Below, piece after piece: positions 1 through 9,505 of a DNA stretch of 64,000 bases. A program made the position numbers and the translations under genes. Location: NCBI RefSeq assembly GCF_001659685.2, contig NZ_LXYE02000020.1, positions 186,001 through 250,000 of the forward strand. The letters are read 5' to 3'. The notes beneath the pieces are model-generated. The model did no database searches, was not told the origin of the DNA, and saw nothing but the letters and a program-made list of their open reading frames with translations. The stretch comes from Labilibacter marinus. Its GTDB lineage: Bacteria > Bacteroidota > Bacteroidia > Bacteroidales > Marinilabiliaceae. Position 1 is the stretch's first letter; each line of letters begins with the position of its first letter.

Positions 1-162
1 AGTATGATCTACTTAGTTAATAACGATGGAACTATCTATAAAAACTTTCCGTTACGTGGTCGTTCAAGATTCAGCATTGGATTTATGAATAAATCAAGCA
101 CAAATTTTAACCTCATTGTAGGCGGAGAGAATAATTATCTATACAATTATAATGTAGAATAG
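1..162 (+). CDS. C-terminal fragment of an unknown protein
   Basis: An open frame runs from the first base of the window to a TAG at 160-162, giving 53 residues, so this is the 3' end of a gene that begins to the left. The tail reads as short beta-strand-like repeats: one stretch resembling LVNNDGTIYKNFPL, then a Gly/Phe strand, then LIVGGENNYLYNY. Such alternation is usual at the end of beta-propeller or PQQ/WD-like periplasmic proteins of Bacteroidetes, but too little is present to name the family. The stop lies one base before the next ATG at 164, so the two genes are probably co-transcribed. Confidence 0.6.
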   Translation, partial: SMIYLVNNDGTIYKNFPLRGRSRFSIGFMNKSSTNFNLIVGGENNYLYNYNVE

Positions 163-163
163 A

Positions 164-1150
164 ATGAAAAAACTAAAAGTTGGTGTTCTAAGCACTTCAA
201 ATCACTTGGTAAAAAGAATTGTTCTTCCTTTACAAAACACAAAAAATTGTGAAATATATGCTATTGCTTCTCGCGATATAAAAAAAGCACAACAGTTTGC
301 TGAAGATTTCAATATTCAGATAGTCCACGAAAGTTATCAAAATATTATTGATGATCCTTCCGTAGATATCGTATATATACCATTACCAAACCATCTGCAC
401 TTAGAATGGGTAAAAAAAGCAGCCAATGCTGGTAAGCACATACTGTGCGAAAAACCCATTGCTTTAAATACCGAAGAGGCCATTAAATGCTTTGATGTAG
501 CGAAGAAAAACAATGTGTTACTAATGGAGGCATTTATGTATAAGTTTCATCCTCAATGGCAACATGCCAAAAACACAGTTAAAACAAAGCAAATAGGAGA
601 TATTACATACATTAGAAGCTCATTTGCCTATAGTAACCCTTCACCTTCTAACATTAGAAACATTAAAGGATTTGGTGGGGGAGCATTAATGGATATTGGT
701 TGTTATGCTATTTCAGTTCCTCGTTTTATACTTGACATGGAGCCACAGAAGGTTATTTCACTTCAACAAACTCATCAAGAATTCAATACAGACTTTTTAA
801 GTAGTGGGATTCTCGATTTTAATGGAATTCATGCTAGTTATACTGTTGGCACACTTAGTCAGCCAAATCAGTCTGTTGAAATAATTGGAACAGGAGGTAG
901 TATTAAAATAGAAATCCCTTTTAACACATATGTGGATACAAAAGCTGTTATTGAAATATCCACTCCGCAAGGTTTAAGGAACGTTGTTTTTGATGCAGAA
1001 GATCAATATGGATTAATGTTTGATGCATTCGCTGAAGCTATTATAAACAAAGGTAACTCTCCTATCAATATTGAAGATGCCATTAATAATATGAAGGTAA
1101 TTGATGCTGTTTCTTTATCTGCAACGTCTCAGCAATGGGAAATATTATGA
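164..1150 (+). CDS. Gfo/Idh/MocA family NAD(P)-dependent oxidoreductase
   Basis: Cytoplasmic dehydrogenase of the Gfo/Idh/MocA family, which oxidises or reduces sugars and related polyols with NAD(P). Residues 1-120 are the Rossmann half. The family EKP motif is at residues 96-98 (LCEKPIALN) and the C-terminal alpha/beta half begins near 125. The conserved GGGALMDIGCY stretch at 171-181 is typical of the trans-1,2-dihydrobenzene-1,2-diol dehydrogenase/xylose dehydrogenase subgroup. The N-terminal dinucleotide loop (GVLSTSNHL) departs from the usual GxGxxA pattern. The length of 328 residues is normal. It starts one base after the preceding gene and is closed by a strong hairpin terminator at 1154-1192. 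The substrate cannot be told from sequence. Confidence 0.9.
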   Translation: MKKLKVGVLSTSNHLVKRIVLPLQNTKNCEIYAIASRDIKKAQQFAEDFNIQIVHESYQNIIDDPSVDIVYIPLPNHLHLEWVKKAANAGKHILCEKPIALNTEEAIKCFDVAKKNNVLLMEAFMYKFHPQWQHAKNTVKTKQIGDITYIRSSFAYSNPSPSNIRNIKGFGGGALMDIGCYAISVPRFILDMEPQKVISLQQTHQEFNTDFLSSGILDFNGIHASYTVGTLSQPNQSVEIIGTGGSIKIEIPFNTYVDTKAVIEISTPQGLRNVVFDAEDQYGLMFDAFAEAIINKGNSPINIEDAINNMKVIDAVSLSATSQQWEIL

Positions 1151-1153
1151 TGC

Positions 1154-1192
1154 AAAAAAGAGCGTTACTTAAATTAAGTAACGCTCTTTTTT
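1154..1192. terminator. Bidirectional rho-independent terminator
   Basis: A perfect 19-base inverted repeat (arms 1154-1172 and 1174-1192) with core GAGCGTTACTTAA, flanked by an A-run on the left and a T-run on the right. It lies between the convergent oxidoreductase (plus) and secreted-protein gene (minus), so it can stop transcription from both sides. Confidence 0.9.
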
Positions 1193-1211
1193 TATTTTAT
1201 CTTATCTTCTA

Positions 1212-1667
1212 TTAAAAGTTCATTTCTCCAGCAGAATATTGCTTTACCAAAGACATAACAGCCTTTGAACAACCTTCTTCTCCTCCTTTAAATGAAAATA
1301 CCAAATTATATACTTTTGATTTACGACATATATACTCGATAGAGTTATACATTTTGCCACCCTCAAAATTACTAATTAACATTCTATCTCCATCAAAAAG
1401 TTGTAAAATAACTTTTTCAGGATTACCAACACCATTAGATGTATTAAATTTATAATGGCTTCTACTATTTAAAATTACACTGAACTTGATAGTACCTGTT
1501 TTTGTATCTTTTTTAGCTTTTTTAAGATCAATAGTAAAATCCTTCATGTATTGGGCATCACCCATTTCTTTTAAAGCTTTTTTAAGCAAATCATCACCAC
1601 ATTGAGCATTACTCGAAACAGTAAATACCGAAATGAACAGAATTGCTAAAACTAATATCTTTTTCAT
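1212..1667 (-). CDS. Small secreted protein of unknown function
   Basis: A 151-residue protein with a clear N-terminal signal peptide: MKK, then a hydrophobic core to about residue 20, then SNA-Q as a likely cleavage site. The mature part begins with a Lys-rich region and contains three Cys residues (near 23, 114 and 133) that could form a disulfide in the periplasm. No enzyme motif is visible. It is the last gene of the minus-strand run, 131 bases downstream of the lipoprotein gene, and ends at the bidirectional terminator. A TAnnTTTG-like -7 element (minus strand, 1779-1772) lies in that gap, so it may have its own promoter. Function unknown. Confidence 0.75.
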   Translation of the reverse strand: MKKILVLAILFISVFTVSSNAQCGDDLLKKALKEMGDAQYMKDFTIDLKKAKKDTKTGTIKFSVILNSRSHYKFNTSNGVGNPEKVILQLFDGDRMLISNFEGGKMYNSIEYICRKSKVYNLVFSFKGGEEGCSKAVMSLVKQYSAGEMNF

Positions 1668-1798
1668 ACGCTTAATTTTTTATCCAAATTCTTGTAATAA
1701 GAATTACTTCAAATTTCAGCTTAAATATCTACCGAAACTCTACTTATCAATAACTAATTAAATATTAATTACAAAGGTAATTTATTAAATTTAAATAC

Positions 1799-2722
1799 CT
1801 ATGAAACAATAAAATCACGAAGACTATTTATTTCATTTATAATATTATCTATCTGTTCTGGAGTAACTTCTATATGACTTATTTCATCCTGAACTATAAT
1901 TAAAGTACCGTCTTTCTCTATACGTTTCGGTTCTCCAAATGTAGTTGTAATCTTAACATCAGCATAAGCTTGTTTAATCTGCTCCATCTTAACAACCATT
2001 TCTGCAAAGTTCGGGTCTGCACTATAGTTCTCTAAAATGATAAGCAAAATATCAATAATATCTTTTTGCTCACCAATACGGTTTATTAATTCCTCATCGT
2101 TAGTTTGCTTAATAACTTTACCCGAAATATATAAACCTTCTACCCAGGCACCAGTTACAATTAAAGTACTAACATTACTTCTGTTTTGCTCTCTCAAATA
2201 AGAATCCATTTTATTGAAGCTACTTACAGAAACCTCCATCAATGAATCTAAATTATTACTGTTAGTAGCCATCTTTTTTAAAGCTGCAAAGTCAAAAAAC
2301 TGACCAACTTTAATACCCTCAGCTAATTCTTTAACAGATAGTAAATACGAAACAACAATATTGTTTTTATCAAATGTGTTGATATAACCTAAGTCTGCAC
2401 TAAAAACACCTAGGTTTAATGCTCTCTTAAAACTTGTGTTATAATCGTCAACATTCTCAGGTTTATTTAAGATTTTCTGAGAAAAATCAACACCCGATTT
2501 TTTAATTAAGGCAGCCATCTCTACAGGAGATGAGATGTTCTGAATTACATCACCAATTATTTCTTCTGATAATTGTAAAGGTGCATCTTCATTTAATGCT
2601 GAGTCTGATAAGGAAAAATCTCCATCCCCTTCTTGCTTATTCTTATTAGAATTTCCTGCACAAGCAGAAAATAATAGTATCCCGCCGAATATAGCCGTTG
2701 TGTAAAATAATTTCTTTAACAT
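1799..2722 (-). CDS. Putative lipoprotein of unknown function
   Basis: A 307-residue protein with a type II signal peptide ending in LFSAC, so Cys21 would be lipidated. It is followed by an acidic Asn/Ser/Gly-rich linker (residues 22-50) typical of Bacteroidetes surface-exposed or outer-membrane lipoproteins. The rest is predicted mostly helical, without a motif I can name. It follows the ABC transporter gene by 57 bases on the same strand, so it may be an accessory to that transporter, but that is inference from position only. Confidence 0.75.
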   Translation of the reverse strand: MLKKLFYTTAIFGGILLFSACAGNSNKNKQEGDGDFSLSDSALNEDAPLQLSEEIIGDVIQNISSPVEMAALIKKSGVDFSQKILNKPENVDDYNTSFKRALNLGVFSADLGYINTFDKNNIVVSYLLSVKELAEGIKVGQFFDFAALKKMATNSNNLDSLMEVSVSSFNKMDSYLREQNRSNVSTLIVTGAWVEGLYISGKVIKQTNDEELINRIGEQKDIIDILLIILENYSADPNFAEMVVKMEQIKQAYADVKITTTFGEPKRIEKDGTLIIVQDEISHIEVTPEQIDNIINEINSLRDFIVS

Positions 2723-2779
2723 GATATAGGTTTTTTAAAAATAAAAACTTCTGACTTATACTAGAAACCCTTTAAAAGG

Positions 2780-5700
2780 TTACTTTTTAAGATATTTTAA
2801 TTCCCCAAATACCTTAAACAACTTTCTTAATAAATCATAATACAGAGCAATATACATCAATATAGTAAATATCCATACCATTGCAATATTGAACCATAAG
2901 GTATTAAACATACTTCCGCCAATATGTTTTTTGGGAGCGAAAAAATGTGTTCTAAAAGCCAATGCGTGTTCAGGTTCAGGTAACTGATAAATTGGATCTA
3001 CATTTTGAATCAGGTTATCTCTTTCCCTTAAAATCTTATTCTTTTCAAATACTTTTCTAACGATATCTGAGATACTTTCATTCAGATGTTTATTCTTAAC
3101 AGCAGTAAACTCCTCCTTACCATACTTAGACATGGCAAGATTTATCATCTTCTCTTTTTTAGTTGTAGCCGTAACAAACCTAGTAGTGTAATACGATTTT
3201 AAATTCTCAATATGATCTGTTATTTCGTTGAACAAATCCATATTAAAATCAATAGAATTGATTCTTTCTAAATCATTAAATTGAATACTTTCTATTCTAG
3301 AATTCTCTTTGCTTAACTCATTCTTTATTAAAGCTAAATTTAATTCAAAGTCCTTATCTTCTTCATTAGAATGATTTTGTAATTTCTTTCTACAATCGTT
3401 TAAAATATCTTCTATTTCAGGTAGATAGTGAACAATTTTAAAATCAGTAGTACTTTCTTCCTGTTCAATATTAAAGAATAGCTTCTTAAATTTATTATTG
3501 GAATACTGATCCACCATTAAGCCCTCATAAATCCATCTGGATGGCATAAATTCAGCGATCCAAGGCACCTTATCAGCACTCGAAATATCCCTATTTAGTT
3601 TATCAAAAGTAAACATCGCTCCTCCTAATACCATTTGCGGAATCATTACAAGAGGTATTAAAATATAGATAGTTACAATTGAGTTAAAAGAAGCTGATAA
3701 CACAAGACCTAGAATATTAGCAAAAGCAGATACCGAAAATAACGCTAACCAAAATTCAAAGTACATTCCTTTTATTCCTAATACGGTATTAGCCACACCT
3801 ACAAAAAGAGCCATCTGCAATGCAGAAATGGTAAATAAAATAAGCACTTTAGAAACTAGATAACTAGATCGTGAGAGGTTCAAGAAAGATTCTCGCTTCA
3901 ATATCTTCGCATCTTTAAATATTTCTTCCGCACTAACTATTAAACCAAAGAACAATGCAACAACAATACCCATAAAGATGTAAGGAGGTATATTTTCATT
4001 GTCTCTAAAGATGTAGATATTAGAATCTGGATCAACAATATATCTTATTAGAAAGGAAAGTATTAAACCTAGAATAGGGGCTTCGAGTAGATTTAATAAA
4101 ATATATTGTTTATTAGCAATTTTAGAGAAGAAATCTCTTAAAGTATAAATCTTAAATTGCCTTAACCAACCTGGAATATTTAATGATTGTGGTGGTGAAG
4201 TATCTAAATCTTGAACTTCTGGAATCTCTATATTCTTTATATAGAAATCATTCCATTCCTGAGGACTTGTTTTTCTTCTATTTGTATAGTTACCATACTC
4301 ATCGAGAACATTAGCATCAATAATATTAAATACCATCTCTGGATTTAAATTACCGCACTGAGGACATTCACCCTGCTCACTATTAATTTGTTCATCGAGC
4401 TGTTTAAAGTATATTAAGCTCTCACTTGGATTACCATAATACACTGGATATCCACCTGTATCCAGAATAAACATCTTATCAAACATTTTAAAAATATCTG
4501 ATGATGGTTGGTGAATAACAACAAATATTAATTTTCCTTTAAGGGTTAATTCCCTTAATAGATTCATTACATTTTCCGAATCTCTTGAAGATAGCCCAGA
4601 AGTTGGTTCATCCACAAAGAGAATTGCAGGCTCACGAATTAGCTCTAGAGCAATATTTAACCTTTTTCTTTGTCCTCCACTAATCATTTTATTTAAAGGA
4701 GAACCTACCTTTAAATTTCTACGCTCAAACAGGCCTAAACTTTGAAGAGTATCATTAACCATCATGGTTATTTCTTCTTCATTTTTATCCTTAAAGCAAA
4801 GTTTAGCGTTATAGTAAAGATTTTCAAAAACCGTTAATTCTTCAATTAATAAGTCATCTTGAGGAATAAGACCGATTACACCTTCAAGCTTATCCTTTTC
4901 GGTGTGAAGATTAACCCCATTAATACGAACCTCTCCTTTACTAGGAGACTCTGTTCCTGATAATACATTCAATAAAGTAGTTTTACCAGCTCCACTAGCT
5001 CCCATTATACCAACTAACCTACCGTGCTCCTCACCTAGGTTAACATCGCGTAAACCAACGCCTCCATTTTTAAAAGTATATCCTAAATTTTCTACAACAT
5101 AAGATATTTTAGGCGTTGAGGCATCACTCATAAAATGACCAACAACATCAGTATAGTATATTGGAATACCAACAGGAAACTTTAAGAAGCTTCCCTTGGG
5201 AAATAGATAAATTCGTCTTTGATTTAGGAGAAGACCATTTAAAAACACTTCTTGATTTCCTGTATATCTTAAGAAATAAAGGTCTGCACTCTTTATTCTT
5301 AAAATTAAAACCTCTCCATCTAATTTCCCAACCTTTATATGCTCTCTATTTTGTCCATCATCTTCTGATGAATTGAGCACCATTAGGTTTTCAATATCCA
5401 AATCATTTAACTGTGTGTTGACAATAAATGATTCAATACTTTTCTTTTCGTCTTCTGGTAAGCGAAAAACATCCGCTGCAGTATTAATAATAGCCATCCT
5501 TTGATCCGTAAATCTACGGTCAGCATTTATTAATTCATACAACCTAACCAGAACTACAACTTTTTGTTCTTTATTAAGTTGCTTATTAATTTTTTTGCAG
5601 ATTCCGATAATCCTTACAGAATCTTTCATTGAGGTAAGCTTAACCTTACCCTCATCTTCTTCCTTATTATTACCTCGAGCTTTTTTATCTTTTGAGTGCT

Positions 5701-5857
5701 TTTCGAATAATGCAAAATACTCAGCCACAGCCTCTGCACTTAACTGCTGTTTCAAAAAGTTTTTTACGTAATCGATCTCTGTTTCTTGTACCCCACCATC
5801 TTGTTTGGCAATTAAACCAAACAACTGCATTAAGGCTTTTAAAATTTCTTCACTCAT
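2780..5857 (-). CDS. ABCG-like ABC transporter with N-terminal TerB-like domain
   Basis: A 1025-residue fused ATPase/permease. Residues 1-150 are helical and TerB-like, with acidic positions as in tellurite-resistance TerB. Residues 175-235 look like a small FHA-type beta domain. The ABC ATPase spans about 250-480: Walker A GASGAGKTT (286-294), signature SGGQRKR (393-399), Walker B ILFVDEPTSG (412-421). A linker carries a CPQC pair. An ABC-2 type membrane block of about six helices runs to about 780, followed by a soluble helical insert of about 200 residues, and a final membrane helix sits near 990-1010. The NBD-before-TMD order matches eukaryotic ABCG half transporters and some bacterial exporters. 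It lies 33 bases after siaC, so its activity may be set by that phospho-switch. The substrate is unknown. Confidence 0.85.
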   Translation of the reverse strand: MSEEILKALMQLFGLIAKQDGGVQETEIDYVKNFLKQQLSAEAVAEYFALFEKHSKDKKARGNNKEEDEGKVKLTSMKDSVRIIGICKKINKQLNKEQKVVVLVRLYELINADRRFTDQRMAIINTAADVFRLPEDEKKSIESFIVNTQLNDLDIENLMVLNSSEDDGQNREHIKVGKLDGEVLILRIKSADLYFLRYTGNQEVFLNGLLLNQRRIYLFPKGSFLKFPVGIPIYYTDVVGHFMSDASTPKISYVVENLGYTFKNGGVGLRDVNLGEEHGRLVGIMGASGAGKTTLLNVLSGTESPSKGEVRINGVNLHTEKDKLEGVIGLIPQDDLLIEELTVFENLYYNAKLCFKDKNEEEITMMVNDTLQSLGLFERRNLKVGSPLNKMISGGQRKRLNIALELIREPAILFVDEPTSGLSSRDSENVMNLLRELTLKGKLIFVVIHQPSSDIFKMFDKMFILDTGGYPVYYGNPSESLIYFKQLDEQINSEQGECPQCGNLNPEMVFNIIDANVLDEYGNYTNRRKTSPQEWNDFYIKNIEIPEVQDLDTSPPQSLNIPGWLRQFKIYTLRDFFSKIANKQYILLNLLEAPILGLILSFLIRYIVDPDSNIYIFRDNENIPPYIFMGIVVALFFGLIVSAEEIFKDAKILKRESFLNLSRSSYLVSKVLILFTISALQMALFVGVANTVLGIKGMYFEFWLALFSVSAFANILGLVLSASFNSIVTIYILIPLVMIPQMVLGGAMFTFDKLNRDISSADKVPWIAEFMPSRWIYEGLMVDQYSNNKFKKLFFNIEQEESTTDFKIVHYLPEIEDILNDCRKKLQNHSNEEDKDFELNLALIKNELSKENSRIESIQFNDLERINSIDFNMDLFNEITDHIENLKSYYTTRFVTATTKKEKMINLAMSKYGKEEFTAVKNKHLNESISDIVRKVFEKNKILRERDNLIQNVDPIYQLPEPEHALAFRTHFFAPKKHIGGSMFNTLWFNIAMVWIFTILMYIALYYDLLRKLFKVFGELKYLKK

Positions 5858-5890
5858 AAAACTAAAGTATCAGTATCAATAAGGCTTTAC

Positions 5891-6271
5891 TTAGTCAGTA
5901 TACGCTTCGTATTCGAATGGTATTTCAACAATGTCGGCATATTCTTCACCTGCTTCTAACATATCTTCTTCTTCTTCATGATAATGCCAGATGATTTTCA
6001 CATCATTTCCATCTTCCACTATTTCTTCAAACTTCAATAAGATATCTAAAATAATTTTTGATGATGCAGTATTAAAATACTCTAGCTTGATATGAAAAAT
6101 TGTTTGATCATTGGTATCTTTAGAGTATCCATCAATCCAATCCATGATAGGTTGATAAAACAAATTTACATCTTCTGGTAATGATCTTCCCGATATTTCA
6201 AATTTTCCGTTGTCCTTGTCAAGAATTACATTAGGAGTATCATCGGTTCCCTGAATATTGATAACTTCCAT
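5891..6271 (-). CDS. siaC: SiaC-family regulatory phosphoprotein (DUF1987)
   Basis: A 126-residue cytoplasmic protein that matches the SiaC/DUF1987 family in length and motifs: the ISGRSLPEDV stretch at 26-35, then the Asp/Tyr-rich helix, then YFNTASSK at 65-72. Thr68 in this last motif falls at the position reported as the phosphorylated Thr of Pseudomonas aeruginosa SiaC. There, SiaB phosphorylates and SiaA dephosphorylates SiaC, and unphosphorylated SiaC activates the diguanylate cyclase SiaD. No diguanylate cyclase is seen here. The gene lies 21 bases after siaB and 33 before the TerB-ABC transporter, so the effector may be different. Confidence 0.85.
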   Translation of the reverse strand: MEVINIQGTDDTPNVILDKDNGKFEISGRSLPEDVNLFYQPIMDWIDGYSKDTNDQTIFHIKLEYFNTASSKIILDILLKFEEIVEDGNDVKIIWHYHEEEEDMLEAGEEYADIVEIPFEYEAYTD

Positions 6272-6292
6272 GGTTAATTTTTTATACGTTAA

Positions 6293-6865
6293 TTATAGAT
6301 TTCGTTTAATAGTAGATGTTAGAATAAAGAAAGAAACTTCATCGTTTAATTCTTTAAACTGGTATGTTAGTGTGCTTCCTGTTTTTTTAGCAATATCAAT
6401 TAAGCCTAAACCAGCACCACCTTTATCTGAGATTTTTCCATCTCGCATTTGAGTTTTATAAAGCTCAGAAAGGCCCTTTTTATCTAAAGAATTTACTTGT
6501 TCAAGGTTTTCTTTTAACCCTGGAACCTTTTCATTTTTGATAATATTACCTGTGATAATATTATGTGAGTCTTCATTTTTACTCACCATAACAATACCTC
6601 GCCTTTCTTCTCCATCTTCATCACCCATGGAGTCAGCATGTTTACTAATATTTTGTAAACATTCCACCATTACATTAAAAACTTTCCTTTGAACGGCGTT
6701 TGACTCCTCACTTTTAGCAAGGTTTCTTTCTGTTAAAGAAGTAAAAGTTTTAGTAATCTCCTGCGTAACTTCTCCTTCGTATACTAAACTAATTTCATTC
6801 GTTTTCATAGTACGATAAAGCTGATACGCAAAATCTAAGAAACTATGTTTATCTAAATTTCCCAT
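6293..6865 (-). CDS. siaB: SiaB-family protein kinase (GHKL ATPase fold)
   Basis: A 190-residue cytoplasmic protein of the SiaB family (DUF6272). Near residue 66 it carries an N-box-like helix (VFNVMVECLQNISKHA), and near 150 a glycine-rich lid motif (DKGGAGLGLIDIAKKTG), both typical of GHKL ATP-binding kinases of the anti-sigma-factor type. In the Sia system this protein phosphorylates SiaC on Thr. The gene is placed directly between the PP2C phosphatase gene (24 bases upstream) and siaC (21 bases downstream), the same partner-switch order as siaA-siaB-siaC. The long Asn/Asp/Glu-rich segment around 85-110 is a likely surface loop. Confidence 0.85.
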   Translation of the reverse strand: MGNLDKHSFLDFAYQLYRTMKTNEISLVYEGEVTQEITKTFTSLTERNLAKSEESNAVQRKVFNVMVECLQNISKHADSMGDEDGEERRGIVMVSKNEDSHNIITGNIIKNEKVPGLKENLEQVNSLDKKGLSELYKTQMRDGKISDKGGAGLGLIDIAKKTGSTLTYQFKELNDEVSFFILTSTIKRNL

Positions 6866-6889
6866 TGTAATAATTATTTAAATAGATAC

Positions 6890-9496
6890 TTACAATTCAA
6901 TTCCAATTAATAAAACATCGTCAACTTGTTTTTCTTCTCCCATCCACTCGTAAAAGTCGGAAGAAAAATGTCTCTCAAAATGAGCCATTGACAAATCTTC
7001 TTTTTCAGTTAAGGCCTCCCTAATTCTTTTTGATTGATATTTTTTTCTTCTGTCACCTCCCAATTGATCAGGTAAACCATCAGAAAAAATAAATACTTTA
7101 TCACCATCTTGATAAGGAATTTCATGATTCTCAAAAACCTTTTCTTTTTTCTTCAAAAGAGGCTTTCCTCCAATTCCTTTTCTACTTCCTTTATATTCAA
7201 TTAGCTCTCCATCTCTAAGCAAATATAACGGATTATGTGCTCCTGCATACTGAATAACCTTTTTTTCTTTATTAATCTTACATAAAGCTAGGTCCATTCC
7301 GTCTCTTCCATTATTCCCTTCATCATACTGCTTTAATGTAGTACGAACCCCTTCGTGAAGTAAATCCAATATTTTTGCTGCATTAAAGTTGTTATCGATA
7401 TTCACAATATTATTTAAAAGGAAATATCCGATAAAAGACAATAAAGCTCCAGGAACACCGTGACCAGTACAGTCTACGGCTGCTACATAAAAAGTTTCAT
7501 CTTTTTTCACAAACCATGGAAAATCACCACTAACAACATCCTTTGGTCTATAAAAAATAAACGATCTTGGAAAATGTTTTTGTATAAATGACGTATCAGG
7601 TAGAATAGCTGTTTGAATGCGCTGGGCGTAATTTATACTATCAGAAATCTTTTTGTTCTTTTCTTTTACTTCCTGTTCAATCCTTTTAATATCAGTCATA
7701 TCATGAGATACAAACAATACCGATTCTAAAATCTTTTCGTCACTTAATTCTGGTATAGCCTTAATCTGCATTATACGATCACCTAAAGGTGTAGATAATT
7801 CAATTTCATCAATAATTTGTTCTTCGTTCCGTTTAATTTCGCTTAATACATTATTAATAAATTCTATTAAACGTTCGTCTATATTTAAATCATTGATTCT
7901 TTTTTTGGTAACTTCTTGGATAGATAAATCTATAAATTCAGACACAATTGGATTAGCATATACAATTTTCCCAGTTGTATTTATCCTTAATATCATATCT
8001 GGCGAATTCTCAGATAAGGATTGCATACGACTTTTCATTCGCTCTTCCTTTTCTGCTCTAATTCTCTCAGTTATATCTTGCGTATTAAAAATTATTCCTT
8101 TTATTGCTGGATCATGTAATAGGTTTTTTCCTTGGGTTTCAAGAAAAAGTTTTTCTCCTGTCTTTTTTAGATAAGAATACTGAGCAACACTTTCTCCTCC
8201 AGGAGTTTGTTTAAGATAATTAAAAAGATTGTTGATGGTTTTGTATCCTTTAGGTGTCATCATTTCAGGATCCATTCCAATTATCTGTTCCTCATCATCA
8301 TATCCAAGTATTCGTTTGACTGAAGGACTTTCAAACACTAAACGTTGTGACTCATCATAAATAGAAATAAATTCAGAAGCATTTGTTAATAAGGCTACAA
8401 GACGCTTTTGTCCATTTTCAACCTCCTGAATTTTTGTTTCAAGTAACTCATTTGATTGTTCAAGGTCTTCTTGAGCAATCATCATCTCCTTAGCATTCTC
8501 CTTTAATTTCTCCTCATTCTGCTGAAGTGTTACAGTCATCTGTTGCGATTCGGATAGTAAAACTTCCGTTCGTGCATTTATTTTTTGAGCATAAATGGTT
8601 CTACCCACCATAGAACTTAACTCTTGAGCAAAGTTTAATTTATAGGTTGGAATATGATCCTGTAAGTATGCTATTTCTAAAATTCCTTGAAGTTCTTCCT
8701 CCTGCATTATCGGGAGAATAATCAAGCTTTTAGGCTTAACATCATCTAATAATCCTGATTTTACAGTAAAATAATCATCTGGAATTTCCGTTCTGTAGAT
8801 CATTTGTTTTTCATAAGCTACCTGCCCAACCAATCCTCTACCAATCTCATATTCTTGTTTAAGAAAACGTTGTCTATTAAATGCATAAACGGCATGACTA
8901 ACTAGCTTCTCATTTTCTAATAAATAGAAAGCCCCTTGAACACCTTCTGTATACTTAATGATACCTTTTAGAACTTCTATTGATAATTCATCAATATTCC
9001 TATATGTTCTTAAAATATCATTAATTATTTCTTTTCCTTTTGTAATCCATTTTAGTTCCTCCTCTTTATGATTTGTTTCCATCAAATCTTTGGCTAAACT
9101 AATTAAGGGAGAATCTTCATTTCCAATGTTTAAAATCTTCTTATAATCGGTTTTTCTAATTAAATCCGCTATTAAAGTATTTGATTTTATTTCCTCATTT
9201 AGTTCCTTAACTTCCTTATCCTGATCAATTTTTAACCTTCTAAAATAATTTACAGCAATTAGTACCCCAAAAGAAATAAGAAACAGTAAAACATCTACAA
9301 ACCAAACCAACCACGAAGTATGAATGGTTAAGATTGTTTTCATTGAAAACGGATATCTCAAAAAATCGATAAACCCTAGCCATGTTACCAAGTAAATAAC
9401 CAATAAGAAAAAGCCAAGAAAGAAGATCTCCTGTTCTTTTAATACCGAAAAGTCTAAGTAACCCTTTATATGTTTTTTTATCCTCTTATCAGGCAT
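6890..9496 (-). CDS. Membrane GAF-PAS-PAS PP2C-type phosphatase (SiaA-like)
   Basis: An 868-residue sensor phosphatase. Two membrane helices lie at about 23-43 and 61-85. A GAF domain spans roughly 155-305, a coiled coil 320-365, and two PAS domains about 365-485 and 490-610. A SpoIIE/PP2C phosphatase domain occupies 640-868, with metal-binding aspartates in SGDF, VDCTGHGVPGA and FSDGLPDQ. The family usually has SGDFYWF and this protein has SGDFPWF. It would dephosphorylate the SiaC-type protein encoded two genes on, opposing SiaB. Unlike classical SiaA, whose input is a periplasmic domain with HAMP, this protein senses through cytoplasmic GAF and PAS modules. Confidence 0.85.
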   Translation of the reverse strand: MPDKRIKKHIKGYLDFSVLKEQEIFFLGFFLLVIYLVTWLGFIDFLRYPFSMKTILTIHTSWLVWFVDVLLFLISFGVLIAVNYFRRLKIDQDKEVKELNEEIKSNTLIADLIRKTDYKKILNIGNEDSPLISLAKDLMETNHKEEELKWITKGKEIINDILRTYRNIDELSIEVLKGIIKYTEGVQGAFYLLENEKLVSHAVYAFNRQRFLKQEYEIGRGLVGQVAYEKQMIYRTEIPDDYFTVKSGLLDDVKPKSLIILPIMQEEELQGILEIAYLQDHIPTYKLNFAQELSSMVGRTIYAQKINARTEVLLSESQQMTVTLQQNEEKLKENAKEMMIAQEDLEQSNELLETKIQEVENGQKRLVALLTNASEFISIYDESQRLVFESPSVKRILGYDDEEQIIGMDPEMMTPKGYKTINNLFNYLKQTPGGESVAQYSYLKKTGEKLFLETQGKNLLHDPAIKGIIFNTQDITERIRAEKEERMKSRMQSLSENSPDMILRINTTGKIVYANPIVSEFIDLSIQEVTKKRINDLNIDERLIEFINNVLSEIKRNEEQIIDEIELSTPLGDRIMQIKAIPELSDEKILESVLFVSHDMTDIKRIEQEVKEKNKKISDSINYAQRIQTAILPDTSFIQKHFPRSFIFYRPKDVVSGDFPWFVKKDETFYVAAVDCTGHGVPGALLSFIGYFLLNNIVNIDNNFNAAKILDLLHEGVRTTLKQYDEGNNGRDGMDLALCKINKEKKVIQYAGAHNPLYLLRDGELIEYKGSRKGIGGKPLLKKKEKVFENHEIPYQDGDKVFIFSDGLPDQLGGDRRKKYQSKRIREALTEKEDLSMAHFERHFSSDFYEWMGEEKQVDDVLLIGIEL

Positions 9497-9505
9497 ATCT
9501 AATTT

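Noticed and set aside
6293-6865. SiaB as an ordinary histidine kinase
   Set aside because: There is no H-box and no dimerisation helix, and length and neighbours fit SiaB.
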